This document shows, piece by piece, positions 1-7,966 of a stretch of 64,000 nucleotides of DNA. The translations under genes were made by a program, and so were the position numbers. Source of the DNA: Planctomycetota bacterium (lineage in GTDB: Bacteria > Planctomycetota > UBA1135 > GCA-002686595); NCBI GenBank assembly GCA_002862085.1, contig PKCK01000099.1:1-64000 (forward strand), given 5' to 3'. Every line of letters begins with the position of its first letter. The stretch's first letter is position 1. The notes beneath the pieces are model-generated. The model was not told the DNA's origin. It ran no database searches and saw nothing but the letters and a program-made list of their open reading frames with translations.

Positions 1-1
1 C

Positions 2-220
2 GTGGCGTCCGGCCGTCAGGTCCTCGGAGATGAACATCGGAGCACCCTGATCTTCATCAATAAGCTGGGCAACCTGCTCGGGAGCCAGGGCCAGCTCGAT
101 GAGGCTCGACGCTTCCTGAGGGGTTTCCTGACGACCAGTGACCTCCCGGTGGGGCACGAGAACCGCACGGCCGTCGAGGCTGCGCTCGAGCAGCTCGAGA
201 CCCCGGGGGGGGACGGCTGA
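2..220 (+). CDS. C-terminal fragment of a TPR-repeat protein (5' end outside window)
   Basis: The frame is already open at the first base and stops at 218-220, so only the last 72 or so residues are present. They read as tetratricopeptide repeat: a helix with LGNLL, the turn SQGQLDEA and a second helix, followed by part of a further repeat. In this kind of bacterium such tails commonly end Ser/Thr protein kinases or large TPR scaffold proteins, but no catalytic domain is visible here, so the parent protein is unknown. The next gene on the same strand starts 132 bases later. Confidence 0.6.
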   Translation: MASGRQVLGDEHRSTLIFINKLGNLLGSQGQLDEARRFLRGFLTTSDLPVGHENRTAVEAALEQLETPGGDG

Positions 221-352
221 CGCAGCGACGGAGGCCCCGAGCTGCCCGGCCGCGCCATCGGGGAGGTCCCCGGAGGCCGGAGCGGGCCATCCGCCACGCG
301 AGAGGCGGGTCGGCGGTTCCAAGCAGCGCGTCGGTCGCTCAGAATCAGTCCC

Positions 353-1147
353 ATGAGGATCCCCGACCCGGTCTCCATCGCCCCGGCTGCCGTTGCCGCC
401 GCGCTCCTCGCAGTCTCCTGCAACGGCTCGGGCCCCGCGGTCATGGACGGTGAGAGCACCGTCAGGACCCACGGAGGGAACGCCCCCACGCCGTCCTCCG
501 AGGCGGAACCCGCCGCGGCACCCCAGGGGACCTCGTTCATGGAACCATCGGAGGCTCCCACGGCCCGGTCCGCCAGCCCGCCCGCCGGAGGCGCAGGCAG
601 CCCCCTCGAACTGGACCCCGAGCTCGCGGCCACCCTCGACCCCCGTATGGTCATGGGGCTGCGTCAGGACCCGGGCCAGAGCGCGAAGGGTTCGATCGAG
701 GGCCTGGTCACCTTCGCGGACCTCAGCCTCGTCGGCGTCCCGCTCGACGGTCTCCTCGACTACCTCTTCCGCCCGGAGTCCGAGGAGGCCGCGACGTTCG
801 AGTTCCCCGAGCGTGTCCGCGGTCAGGCGGGAGAGGACAAGGCGGTCATCGGATACATGCTCGCCATCGAGATGAAGCCTCGGTCGAGCGACCAGGTCCT
901 GGAGTTCATGCTCGTGAAGGACCTCGCCGCCTGCTGCTTCGGCGGCTCGCCGCGCCCCGATGAGTGGGTCAACGTGAAGATGAAAGGCGGCGGCTCCGCG
1001 CAGTACCACCTCTACCGGCCGGTCGTCGTGCGCGGCGACTTCGAGGTGGGTCGCGTGGAGGACGAGCTCGGGTACGCCTACGGCGTGTTCCAGATGGAGG
1101 CGGACGCCGTCGAGCTCTACACGCCGCCGGGCGTCGCGCCTCGGTAG
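353..1147 (+). CDS. DUF3299-type lipoprotein
   Basis: 264 residues. The N-terminus is a lipoprotein signal: a hydrophobic stretch ending AVSC, the Cys being the likely lipidation site at about residue 23. A low-complexity Pro/Ala/Ser linker follows to about residue 85. The C-terminal 130 residues match what I know of DUF3299: a strand carrying IGYMLAIEMKP, then EFMLVKDLAACCFGG with a conserved double Cys, then a strand ending in the VELYTPP-like tail. DUF3299 proteins are exported and often sit beside ABC-type exporters; their function is not established. Here the neighbour is the convergent mnmG, 13 bases away, so the context does not help. Start chosen at the ATG that opens the signal peptide. 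Confidence 0.72.
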   Translation: MRIPDPVSIAPAAVAAALLAVSCNGSGPAVMDGESTVRTHGGNAPTPSSEAEPAAAPQGTSFMEPSEAPTARSASPPAGGAGSPLELDPELAATLDPRMVMGLRQDPGQSAKGSIEGLVTFADLSLVGVPLDGLLDYLFRPESEEAATFEFPERVRGQAGEDKAVIGYMLAIEMKPRSSDQVLEFMLVKDLAACCFGGSPRPDEWVNVKMKGGGSAQYHLYRPVVVRGDFEVGRVEDELGYAYGVFQMEADAVELYTPPGVAPR

Positions 1148-1160
1148 CTCTCCGCGCGCG

Positions 1161-3092
1161 TCAGCCGATCGCGCCGGCGCGCTTTCGAAGCTCCAGCCCC
1201 ACGAGCGCGAGGTCGCTCGGCCGGACGCCCTCGATCCGGGATGCCGCGCCGAGGGTGCGCGGAGCGAGGCGCGCGAGCTTCTCACGGGCCTCCGTGCTGA
1301 GGCCTTCGATCACGGCGTAGTCGAGATCGGCGGGGATCTCGGAGGTCTCCTGCCGCGCGAGTCGCTCGACCTCCGCGCGCTGGCGCTCGATGTAACCCTC
1401 GTACTTGACGTCGATCTCGACGGCCTCACGCACCTCGCCGCTCACGGCGCCGAGCGCAGCGCGGGTCTCCGACGGCGCGCGCTCGAGCACGCGGTCGAAG
1501 GAGGCGTCCGGGCGCCGGAGCAGGTCGACGAGGCTCTTGTTCTCGGGCTGCGCTCGCGTCCTCTCGAGCAGCCGCCGCGCCGCCGCGATGGCTCGCTCCT
1601 TCTCGTCGATCGCGTCGAGACGCGCGGCGTCCACGAGCCCGACCTCGGCCGCGCGCCGCACGAGACGGCGGTCCGCGTTGTCCTGGCGCAGGAGGAGGCG
1701 GTACTCGGCCCGGCTGGAGAACATCCGGTAGGGCTCGCTGGGGTTGGTGATGATCAGGTCGTCGACCATCACCCCCAGGTACGCCTCGTGACGGCGCAGG
1801 ACGAACGGCGCCCGATCCTGGACCCAGAGGGCGGCGTTCGCCCCTGCGATCAGCCCCTGCCCGCCGGCCTCCTCGTAGCCAGAGGTGCCGTTGATCTGCC
1901 CGGCGAGGAACAGCCCCGGGACCGAGCGCAGGGCGAGCGTGTCGGAGAGCTGGCTCGGCTGAACGAAGTCGTACTCCACGGCGTAGCCGTGGCGCAGGAA
2001 GCGCGCGTTCTCCAGCCCGGGGACCGTCGCGACGAAGGCTTCCTGGATCTCCGCGGGCAGCGAGGTCGAGATGCCGTTGATGTAGAGGACGTCCGTCTCG
2101 AGCCCCTCGGGCTCGACGAAGATCTGATGCCGCTCCCGGTCGGGGAAGCGCATGATCTTGTCCTCGATGGACGGGCAGTAGCGCGGACCGACGCCCTCGA
2201 TGCGCCCGCTGTACATCGGCGCGCGGTGCACGTTGTCCGCGATGATCCCGTGGGTCTTCGGCGTCGTGTAGGTGATGTGGCAGGGCACCTGGCGCTGGAG
2301 CGGGAAGCGCGCGCGGTCGGTCAGGTACGAGAAGGGTGAGGGGTGCGCGTCGCCCGGCTGCGCCTCCATGGCGCCGAGATCCACGCTCCTCTTGTCGAGC
2401 CGCGGCGGGGTGCCGGTCTTCAGGCGGCCGAGCCGCAGGCCGAGCCGCTCGACGTCGCCGGAGAGGCCCTCTGCGCTTCGTTCGCCGATACGCCCGCCAG
2501 TCGCCTGCGCTTCGCCGGTGTGCATCACTGCGCGCAGGAAGGTTCCAGTCGTCAAGATGGTCGCTGGCGCGCGGAGTTCGCGCCCGTCCTCGAGCCGGAC
2601 GCCCACGACCCTCAGGCCGTCGTCTGCGTCGTCGAAGAGCAGCCCGGATGCGCCGCCCTCGACGAGCTCGACGCCGGGCTGGGCGAGCACCGCGCGCGTG
2701 GCGGCCGCGCGGTAGAGGTGGCGGTCGGACTGGCATCGCGGCGCGCGCACCGCGGCGCCCTTCGCCGTGTTGAGCATCCGGAACTGGATGCCGGTCTCGT
2801 CCGCGATCCGCCCCATCGCGCCGCCGAGGGCGTCGATCTCGCGAACGATCTGGCCTTTGCCCAGCCCCCCGATCGCCGGGTTGCAGCTCATCTCCCCGAC
2901 CTTGTCGGCGTCGAAAGTGACCATCACCACGTGCGCACCCAGGCGCGCGGCAGCGAGGGTCGCCTCGACGCCAGCGTGCCCACCGCCGACGACGAGGACG
3001 TCCGCGACGCGCCCGGAGAGCCCGGGCCCATCGAGACGCGGCGTGCCGTGAGCGTGGCGCGCGGGATCGAGGCTGGTCTCGTGGGAGGTCAT
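1161..3092 (-). CDS. mnmG: tRNA uridine-5-carboxymethylaminomethyl modification enzyme MnmG (GidA)
   Basis: 643 residues, the usual MnmG length. With MnmE it installs the carboxymethylaminomethyl group on wobble uridine 34 of tRNAs reading split codon boxes. It uses FAD, NADH and a folate one-carbon unit in the cytoplasm. The FAD-binding Rossmann motif GGGHAGVEA lies at residues 36-44, followed by the family signature CNPAIGGLGKGQIVRE and further on FSSRAEYR and the helical C-terminal MnmE-binding region. The frame stays open upstream, but the ATG at 3092 gives a normal N-terminus, so longer starts were rejected. No mnmE lies in this window. An MnmC1-like gene at 26559-27269 acts on the same modification. 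Confidence 0.96.
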   Translation of the reverse strand: MTSHETSLDPARHAHGTPRLDGPGLSGRVADVLVVGGGHAGVEATLAAARLGAHVVMVTFDADKVGEMSCNPAIGGLGKGQIVREIDALGGAMGRIADETGIQFRMLNTAKGAAVRAPRCQSDRHLYRAAATRAVLAQPGVELVEGGASGLLFDDADDGLRVVGVRLEDGRELRAPATILTTGTFLRAVMHTGEAQATGGRIGERSAEGLSGDVERLGLRLGRLKTGTPPRLDKRSVDLGAMEAQPGDAHPSPFSYLTDRARFPLQRQVPCHITYTTPKTHGIIADNVHRAPMYSGRIEGVGPRYCPSIEDKIMRFPDRERHQIFVEPEGLETDVLYINGISTSLPAEIQEAFVATVPGLENARFLRHGYAVEYDFVQPSQLSDTLALRSVPGLFLAGQINGTSGYEEAGGQGLIAGANAALWVQDRAPFVLRRHEAYLGVMVDDLIITNPSEPYRMFSSRAEYRLLLRQDNADRRLVRRAAEVGLVDAARLDAIDEKERAIAAARRLLERTRAQPENKSLVDLLRRPDASFDRVLERAPSETRAALGAVSGEVREAVEIDVKYEGYIERQRAEVERLARQETSEIPADLDYAVIEGLSTEAREKLARLAPRTLGAASRIEGVRPSDLALVGLELRKRAGAIG

Positions 3093-3297
3093 GACGACGG
3101 GGACGGTCCGGCGTGGGGATCCCTGGAACCGGTCCGACGGGGCTTCGGTGGCCGCAGGGGGCCCTGATCGGCCGAGCGCCAGGGCGACGCCGGCGCGGGA
3201 GACTATCCGAATGGGGGTCCGGCGCGGACGCGGGCCTGCCGAAGCGTTGGATCGAGGGCCGTCTCGGCCTAGGATCGAGGCGCAACGCGCCTGCGTC

Positions 3298-3543
3298 ATG
3301 AACTCCTGGGTCTTCCGCAACCTCGACGAGCTCCGCCGCATCTACTGCGGGGGACGCGACGGCTCCGGCTCGGGGGCGGATCGGGGGCTGCTCCACGTGG
3401 CCCCGGCGCCCCTCGCCGAGGACGGCACCCTCGAAGTCGCTGGCCCGACGCTCTACGGCGACCCCACGCACGGCTTCGGACCGCGCGCGGCCGGCTGGGA
3501 CGGCCGTGGCCCCGGATGGGACCGAGGCATCGACCGCGACTGA
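3298..3543 (+). CDS. Small hypothetical protein (81 aa)
   Basis: A short frame opening with ATG in the 537-base space between the divergent mnmG and the downstream secreted protein. The product starts MNSWVFRNLDELRRIYCGG and then becomes Gly/Asp/Pro-rich with no hydrophobic segment. The ordered, amphipathic N-terminal 20 residues and good third-position GC speak for translation. No clear ribosome binding site and no recognised family speak against. It could also be the 5' leader of the next gene. Confidence 0.35.
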   Translation: MNSWVFRNLDELRRIYCGGRDGSGSGADRGLLHVAPAPLAEDGTLEVAGPTLYGDPTHGFGPRAAGWDGRGPGWDRGIDRD

Positions 3544-3629
3544 GCAGCGCAGGCCTGACGTAGCTCTTGCCGGGCGCCGGCACGCGCAGCGCGACGAGGC
3601 TCCCTGCGGCTGTATTCTCTGGTGACACC

Positions 3630-4991
3630 ATGGGCATCCCCATCCTCCTCCTCGTCGGCCTCGCCTGTCCGGCCGCGTCCGTCGTGCCTCCGCAAAGCAC
3701 CACGCAGGACGACGGCGCGTCGACGCGCAGCCTCGAGGAACTCCTCGACGAGGCTCGCCGCGCGCGCGTACGCGCGGAGGCCGAGCTGCGGCCAGCGGTT
3801 GCGGAGATCATGGACGGGCTCGACGCGTCCGTGGCGCGCCGCCCGACCGCGAGGACGGACACCGCCAAGCAGGAGCTGATGCAGCTGGGCGAGGCAGCGC
3901 TGCCGCTCGTCGTGCCCTACCTCGACCCCGGTGAGTCCACCGAGAACGGGCCCCGGCTCCGGGCGCAGATCGCCGCGGAGGTGCTCCACGAGCGCCCGTC
4001 GATCGGCGTGACGAGCGCCCTGCTCGACGCCGCCGCCGCGGGCACGCCGACGGCGCGCCGCGGCGCCCTGTTCGCGCTGCGTACGACCCCCGAGCCGCGG
4101 CGGGCGCTCCCTTCGATCGTGACCATCGCCCGCGGCGCCGAAAAGGCCACCGGTGAGGACGGAGAGGAGAAGGCCCGAACAGCCGTCCTCGTGTCCTGCT
4201 ATCGCACCATCGCAGCACTCGGACAGCCGGGATCGACCACCTTCCTGTCCGAGGAGATCGCGAGCGGAGAGCCCGACCGCCAGCGACTGGCCATCGGCGC
4301 CCTCGAGTACGGGCCGACCGACGCCGTCGTCGGTCAGGTCATCGAGCTCTTGCGCTCGAACGCAGCCGCCGGCCTCGCGGAGCCGATCATCGGCTTCCTC
4401 GGGCGCCGCGACGTGCTCCTCGCAGAAGAAGATCTCGCCGAGGCCTTCATCGATCTTGGGCTCCGACCTGGCCTCTCCCCCGAGGATCGGATCGGCGTGT
4501 TCGACCTGGCCCGGATCACCGACGCGGACATGTCCACCGCTGCCAAACGGAAGCTCGAGAAGGACTACGGAGACGCGAGCTCGTCGGACCTGCGACGCGC
4601 CGCGCTCCTGCTCCTCGCCCGCAACAAGGACCGTAGCGCGAAGCGCGACCTGCTCGAGCCCTTCGAGGAACAGATCGCCGCGGGTGGCCGGATGGTGGCG
4701 ATCGCCTACCGGAACCGCGCCGAGCTCAACCACGCGATCGGCGAGTGGAGCGCGGCGGTCAAGGACTGGCGCTCGGCCATGAAGGCGAGCAAGGCGCAGC
4801 GGCTGCGGGGCGACGAGAGCCGCGAGCAGGTGGGCATCGCGAAGTCGCTCGCCCGCATGAAGAAATACCGCGAGGCGGCGGAGTACCTCAAGGACTCACC
4901 GCTCACGCTGCGAGCGCTCCAGGAGCTCGGCCGGGAGCGGGACTTCCGGGAGATGCGCGGCACCAAGTGGGGTCAGGTCTTCCGCCTCTAG
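3630..4991 (+). CDS. Secreted HEAT/TPR-like repeat protein
   Basis: 453 residues from the ATG at 3630, which opens a signal peptide (MGIPILLLVGLACPAASVV). The body is all helical. From about residue 50 to 300 there are HEAT-like pairs with the recurrent ALPLVVPYL and RRGALFAL type helices. The last 100 residues read as TPR, with RAELNHAIGEWSAAVKDW and AKSLARMKKYREAAEYL. There is no catalytic motif. Proteins of this build are usually periplasmic scaffolds. A TATTCT hexamer at 3613-3618 lies 11 bases before the ATG and may be a near-leaderless -10 element. Confidence 0.7.
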   Translation: MGIPILLLVGLACPAASVVPPQSTTQDDGASTRSLEELLDEARRARVRAEAELRPAVAEIMDGLDASVARRPTARTDTAKQELMQLGEAALPLVVPYLDPGESTENGPRLRAQIAAEVLHERPSIGVTSALLDAAAAGTPTARRGALFALRTTPEPRRALPSIVTIARGAEKATGEDGEEKARTAVLVSCYRTIAALGQPGSTTFLSEEIASGEPDRQRLAIGALEYGPTDAVVGQVIELLRSNAAAGLAEPIIGFLGRRDVLLAEEDLAEAFIDLGLRPGLSPEDRIGVFDLARITDADMSTAAKRKLEKDYGDASSSDLRRAALLLLARNKDRSAKRDLLEPFEEQIAAGGRMVAIAYRNRAELNHAIGEWSAAVKDWRSAMKASKAQRLRGDESREQVGIAKSLARMKKYREAAEYLKDSPLTLRALQELGRERDFREMRGTKWGQVFRL

Positions 4992-5278
4992 GTGCACCGC
5001 AGACTCCCTTCGGCTCGAGCTCGGAAGGCAGCTGCGCGGACCGGGTGCGGCCCGCGGCCGACCGAAGGGCGCCGCCCGGGTCAGCTGAGAGCTCTCTCCG
5101 ATCGCCGCGCGGGACGAAGGGTGTGGGCCTCCTTCGCCGAGGGACGCCTCCGATCCGGCCGGAGAGAACGCGCGAGGGTCCGGCGACGCCGCGGGGCCCC
5201 CATACGACGGGTTCACGCCCCCGTCGAGCGCCACGACGAACGACAATACCGCGAGCGCCCTCGAGGCGCCTCCGCCCC

Positions 5279-6607
5279 ATGACCGACACCACCATCCGCT
5301 CGACCGGCCTCACCCTCGAGACCGGGATCCCGATCTGCCAGACGGACCTCCCGCTGGACTGGTACCAGGAGGAGTTCAAACCGTACGCGGAGGAGTACCT
5401 CGCGCTCCCGGATCGTCATCCGGAGACTGTCCTCCCCTGGCTCGACCGGTACACGCTGCCGGCCCTGGACCACTTCGGGGACGAGCTCCTGCTGCTCGCG
5501 CACTTCTACATGGGCGGCGAGATCGTGAAGCTGGTCGAGCGCTACCAGGGCGCCGTCTCCGACAGCTACGTCCTCGCGCTCCAGGCCCTGGAGAACCCGG
5601 GGAAACGGATCATCGTGGAGTCCGCGGTCCACTTCATGGCCGAGACGGTGGCGATCCTCAGCCATCCCCACCAGGAGGTCTGGATCACCAACCCCAAGGC
5701 GGGCTGCACGATGGAGATGCTCGCCAAGGACCACCTCGTCGAGCCGATCGCCGACCAGCTGCTCGAGCGCTACGGCGATGACCTGCTCTGCATCGCGTAC
5801 ATGAACACCAGCGGGCGCCTCAAGGCCCTCGCCGGCCGCACGGGCGGCGCCGTCTGCACCAGCTCGAACGCGCACCACGTCGTCGAGTGGGCCAGGGCCC
5901 AGGGGAAGAAGCTCTTCTTCGTCCCCGATCAGCACCTCGGGCGGAACGTGGCCGACCGCCTGGGCATGGATCAGTCGAAGCTCCTCGCGCTGCCGAACCC
6001 CCAGACGCACGGCGCCAACTACACCCTCGCCGACGTCGACGGCGGCCTCGAGGCCCTCGACGCCGCCGAGATGATCCTGTGGGGCTCGTACTGCGGCGTG
6101 CACACGGTGTTCACCCCCGAGATGGTCGAGCACTGGCGCGCCGACGGTCGCCGCGTCCTCGTGCACCCCGAGTCGCCACTGGAGACCGTGCGCGCCGCGG
6201 ACGGCTCGGGCAGCACCAACTACCTGTGGGACGCGGTCCTCGCAGCGAGGCCCGGGGATCGCCTCGCGATCGGGACCGAGGGACACTTCGTCCGCAACGC
6301 TCGCGTGGAGGGCGCCAAGCGCGGGGTCGACATCGTTCACCTGGCAGAGATCCCCGGATCTCTCGCCGCCGGATGCGGCTGCGCGACCATGAGCCGGAAC
6401 GACCCTCCCCACCTCGCCGGGATGCTCGACCTTCTCCGGCAGGGCAAGGCGCCCGCGATCAATCGTGTCCTCGCTGGTGACTCCGTGGACGAGGTGAGCG
6501 GCGCGCGCGATCGACTCCGAGACGACGAGCGCGCCGAGCTCGTGGTCCAGGCCCGGGCGGCACTCGAGCGCATGATCGAGGTGACCGAGCGGCACCAGGG
6601 GTCCTGA
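5279..6607 (+). CDS. nadA: Quinolinate synthase A
   Basis: 442 residues. NadA condenses iminoaspartate (from NadB) with dihydroxyacetone phosphate to quinolinate, the first committed intermediate of de novo NAD synthesis, on a [4Fe-4S] cluster held by three cysteines. Candidate ligands are C143 in AGCTMEM, C272 in SYCGVH and C366/C368 in GCGCATM. Substrate-binding motifs are also present: LLAHFYMGGEIVKL near the N-terminus, MNTSGR, CTSSNA, FVPDQHLGRN and LVHPESP. The length exceeds the E. coli type (about 350) because of an N-terminal extension and a C-terminal helix. No nadB or nadC is in the window. The start was set at the ATG preceding the family-like N-terminus; the frame is open further upstream but looks non-coding. 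Confidence 0.95.
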   Translation: MTDTTIRSTGLTLETGIPICQTDLPLDWYQEEFKPYAEEYLALPDRHPETVLPWLDRYTLPALDHFGDELLLLAHFYMGGEIVKLVERYQGAVSDSYVLALQALENPGKRIIVESAVHFMAETVAILSHPHQEVWITNPKAGCTMEMLAKDHLVEPIADQLLERYGDDLLCIAYMNTSGRLKALAGRTGGAVCTSSNAHHVVEWARAQGKKLFFVPDQHLGRNVADRLGMDQSKLLALPNPQTHGANYTLADVDGGLEALDAAEMILWGSYCGVHTVFTPEMVEHWRADGRRVLVHPESPLETVRAADGSGSTNYLWDAVLAARPGDRLAIGTEGHFVRNARVEGAKRGVDIVHLAEIPGSLAAGCGCATMSRNDPPHLAGMLDLLRQGKAPAINRVLAGDSVDEVSGARDRLRDDERAELVVQARAALERMIEVTERHQGS

Positions 6608-6622
6608 GCGGAGGGGCGGAGA

Positions 6623-6628
6623 TACACT
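6623..6628 (+). promoter_or_regulatory. TANNNT -10 element, leaderless DHS-like gene
   Basis: TACACT ends 7 bases before the ATG at 6636. Confidence 0.5.
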
Positions 6629-6635
6629 TCGCCCC

Positions 6636-7871
6636 ATGTCCGACGAGGCCCCCCCCTGCCGCCAGGGCCAGCCCCTGGCCCACCGCCCGGTCACCGAGCT
6701 CCGCCACCTCGACCACCTCCTCGAGGGCGCCTTCCCGAGCTTCGGGGGCGGCTACATGCGCCGCGTCTGGGGCCTTCTGGACCGCGCGATCGGCGAGGGC
6801 GTACCGATGACCCTCGCGGTCGCGGGCCCCGTCACGGCCTCCGGCCAGCACATCGCGTGGCTGAACCCGCTCCTCGACACGGGGTGGTTCTGCCTCCTCT
6901 CGACGACCGACGCGGTCTGCTATCACGACGGGCACCGCTCCCTCGACGACGCGGCGAAACACCCGATCCACGAGGTCCCCATCTTCGGTGACGACGGAGC
7001 TCTGCGGGACGACCGCATCATCCGGATCACCGACGTGGGCTTCGACGAAGACCTACTGCTCGGCCAGGACGAGCTCCTCCGTCGCATCCTCGCCCGCCCG
7101 GAGTTCCAGCGTTCCATGTCGGGGACGGAGCTCCGCAACCTGCTCGGCCGCGCCTACGCGGAGCAAGAGGCGCGCACCGGCGCGCCCGAGGGTCTCCTCG
7201 CCCTCTGCCACCGGAAAGCCATCCCGGTCTTCGTCGGCGCGCCCTCCGACGGCTCCGTCTTCCTCAACTCCGTGAAGCTCTGGGCTCTGGCGCGCGCAGG
7301 TCGGGGTGAGCACCGCCTCGACGTCGATCTGCACCTCGAGGTCTTCGAGAGCTGCGCCTACCACGTGTGGGGACAGGACGCCGACGCGGCCGCGGCCGAG
7401 GACCGGCCCGCCAGCCTGGGAGCCCTCGTGCTGGGCGGCGGCGTACCCAAGAACTTCAACCTCCAGCCCGAGCCCGCTCTCAGTCAGATCCTCGGCTTCG
7501 AGGAGATCGGCGGGTACCTCTACGACATCCAGATCACGACCGCGCCGGTCACGGACGGCTCCCTCTCGTCGTGCCCGCCTGCGGAGGCGGTCACCTGGGG
7601 CAAGGTCGACAAGGACGCGTACCAGCGCACGACCGAGTCGATGCCGGCCGACTACTCGATGGTCATGCCGATCCTGACGAAGGCGCTCCTCGACAAGCGC
7701 GCGCGACTCGAGCGGCTGCGGGAAGAGCTCGGGGAGGACGTCCTCCTCCAGCGGCACCCCGAGGCCCGCGGGTACCTGCGGAGCGTCGATGGCTACCGCC
7801 TGTTCGAGCGACGGGACGCGCTCATCGAGACCCTCCAGACCGAGGTCGGCCGCCGCGCGGCCGACTCCTGA
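6636..7871 (+). CDS. Deoxyhypusine-synthase-like enzyme (possibly homospermidine synthase)
   Basis: 411 residues of the deoxyhypusine synthase fold. Family hallmarks are the NAD-binding motif TGWFCLLSTTDA region, FVGAPSDGSVF and LGALVLGGGVPKNFNLQPEP, in which K272 occupies the place of the lysine that forms the enzyme-aminobutyl imine. Bacteria lack eIF5A, so hypusine formation is unlikely. Characterised bacterial relatives transfer the aminobutyl group of spermidine to putrescine (homospermidine) or act on related polyamines. No other polyamine gene is nearby. nadA ends 28 bases upstream on the same strand, but a TACACT hexamer 7 bases before the ATG suggests a separate leaderless transcript. 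Confidence 0.85.
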   Translation: MSDEAPPCRQGQPLAHRPVTELRHLDHLLEGAFPSFGGGYMRRVWGLLDRAIGEGVPMTLAVAGPVTASGQHIAWLNPLLDTGWFCLLSTTDAVCYHDGHRSLDDAAKHPIHEVPIFGDDGALRDDRIIRITDVGFDEDLLLGQDELLRRILARPEFQRSMSGTELRNLLGRAYAEQEARTGAPEGLLALCHRKAIPVFVGAPSDGSVFLNSVKLWALARAGRGEHRLDVDLHLEVFESCAYHVWGQDADAAAAEDRPASLGALVLGGGVPKNFNLQPEPALSQILGFEEIGGYLYDIQITTAPVTDGSLSSCPPAEAVTWGKVDKDAYQRTTESMPADYSMVMPILTKALLDKRARLERLREELGEDVLLQRHPEARGYLRSVDGYRLFERRDALIETLQTEVGRRAADS

Positions 7872-7892
7872 ACGCCCCGGGGGAAACGGAAG

Positions 7893-7934
7893 AGCGCCCC
7901 GGCGCCGGCCCGAGGGGGCCGGCGCCGGGGCGCT
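7893..7934. terminator. Bidirectional terminator between DHS-like and VCBS genes
   Basis: A perfect 19-bp inverted repeat (AGCGCCCCGGCGCCGGCCC against its complement) with the loop GAGG, 21 bases after one stop and 32 before the other, between convergent genes. Confidence 0.75.
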
Positions 7935-7966
7935 CGCGAGGGATCACCGCCCGCTGGAGCTGTCCC

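Noticed and set aside
3093..3341. N-terminal extension of MnmG upstream of 3092
   Set aside because: The frame is open, but the sequence is Arg/Pro-rich and unlike the family. The ATG at 3092 gives the normal length.
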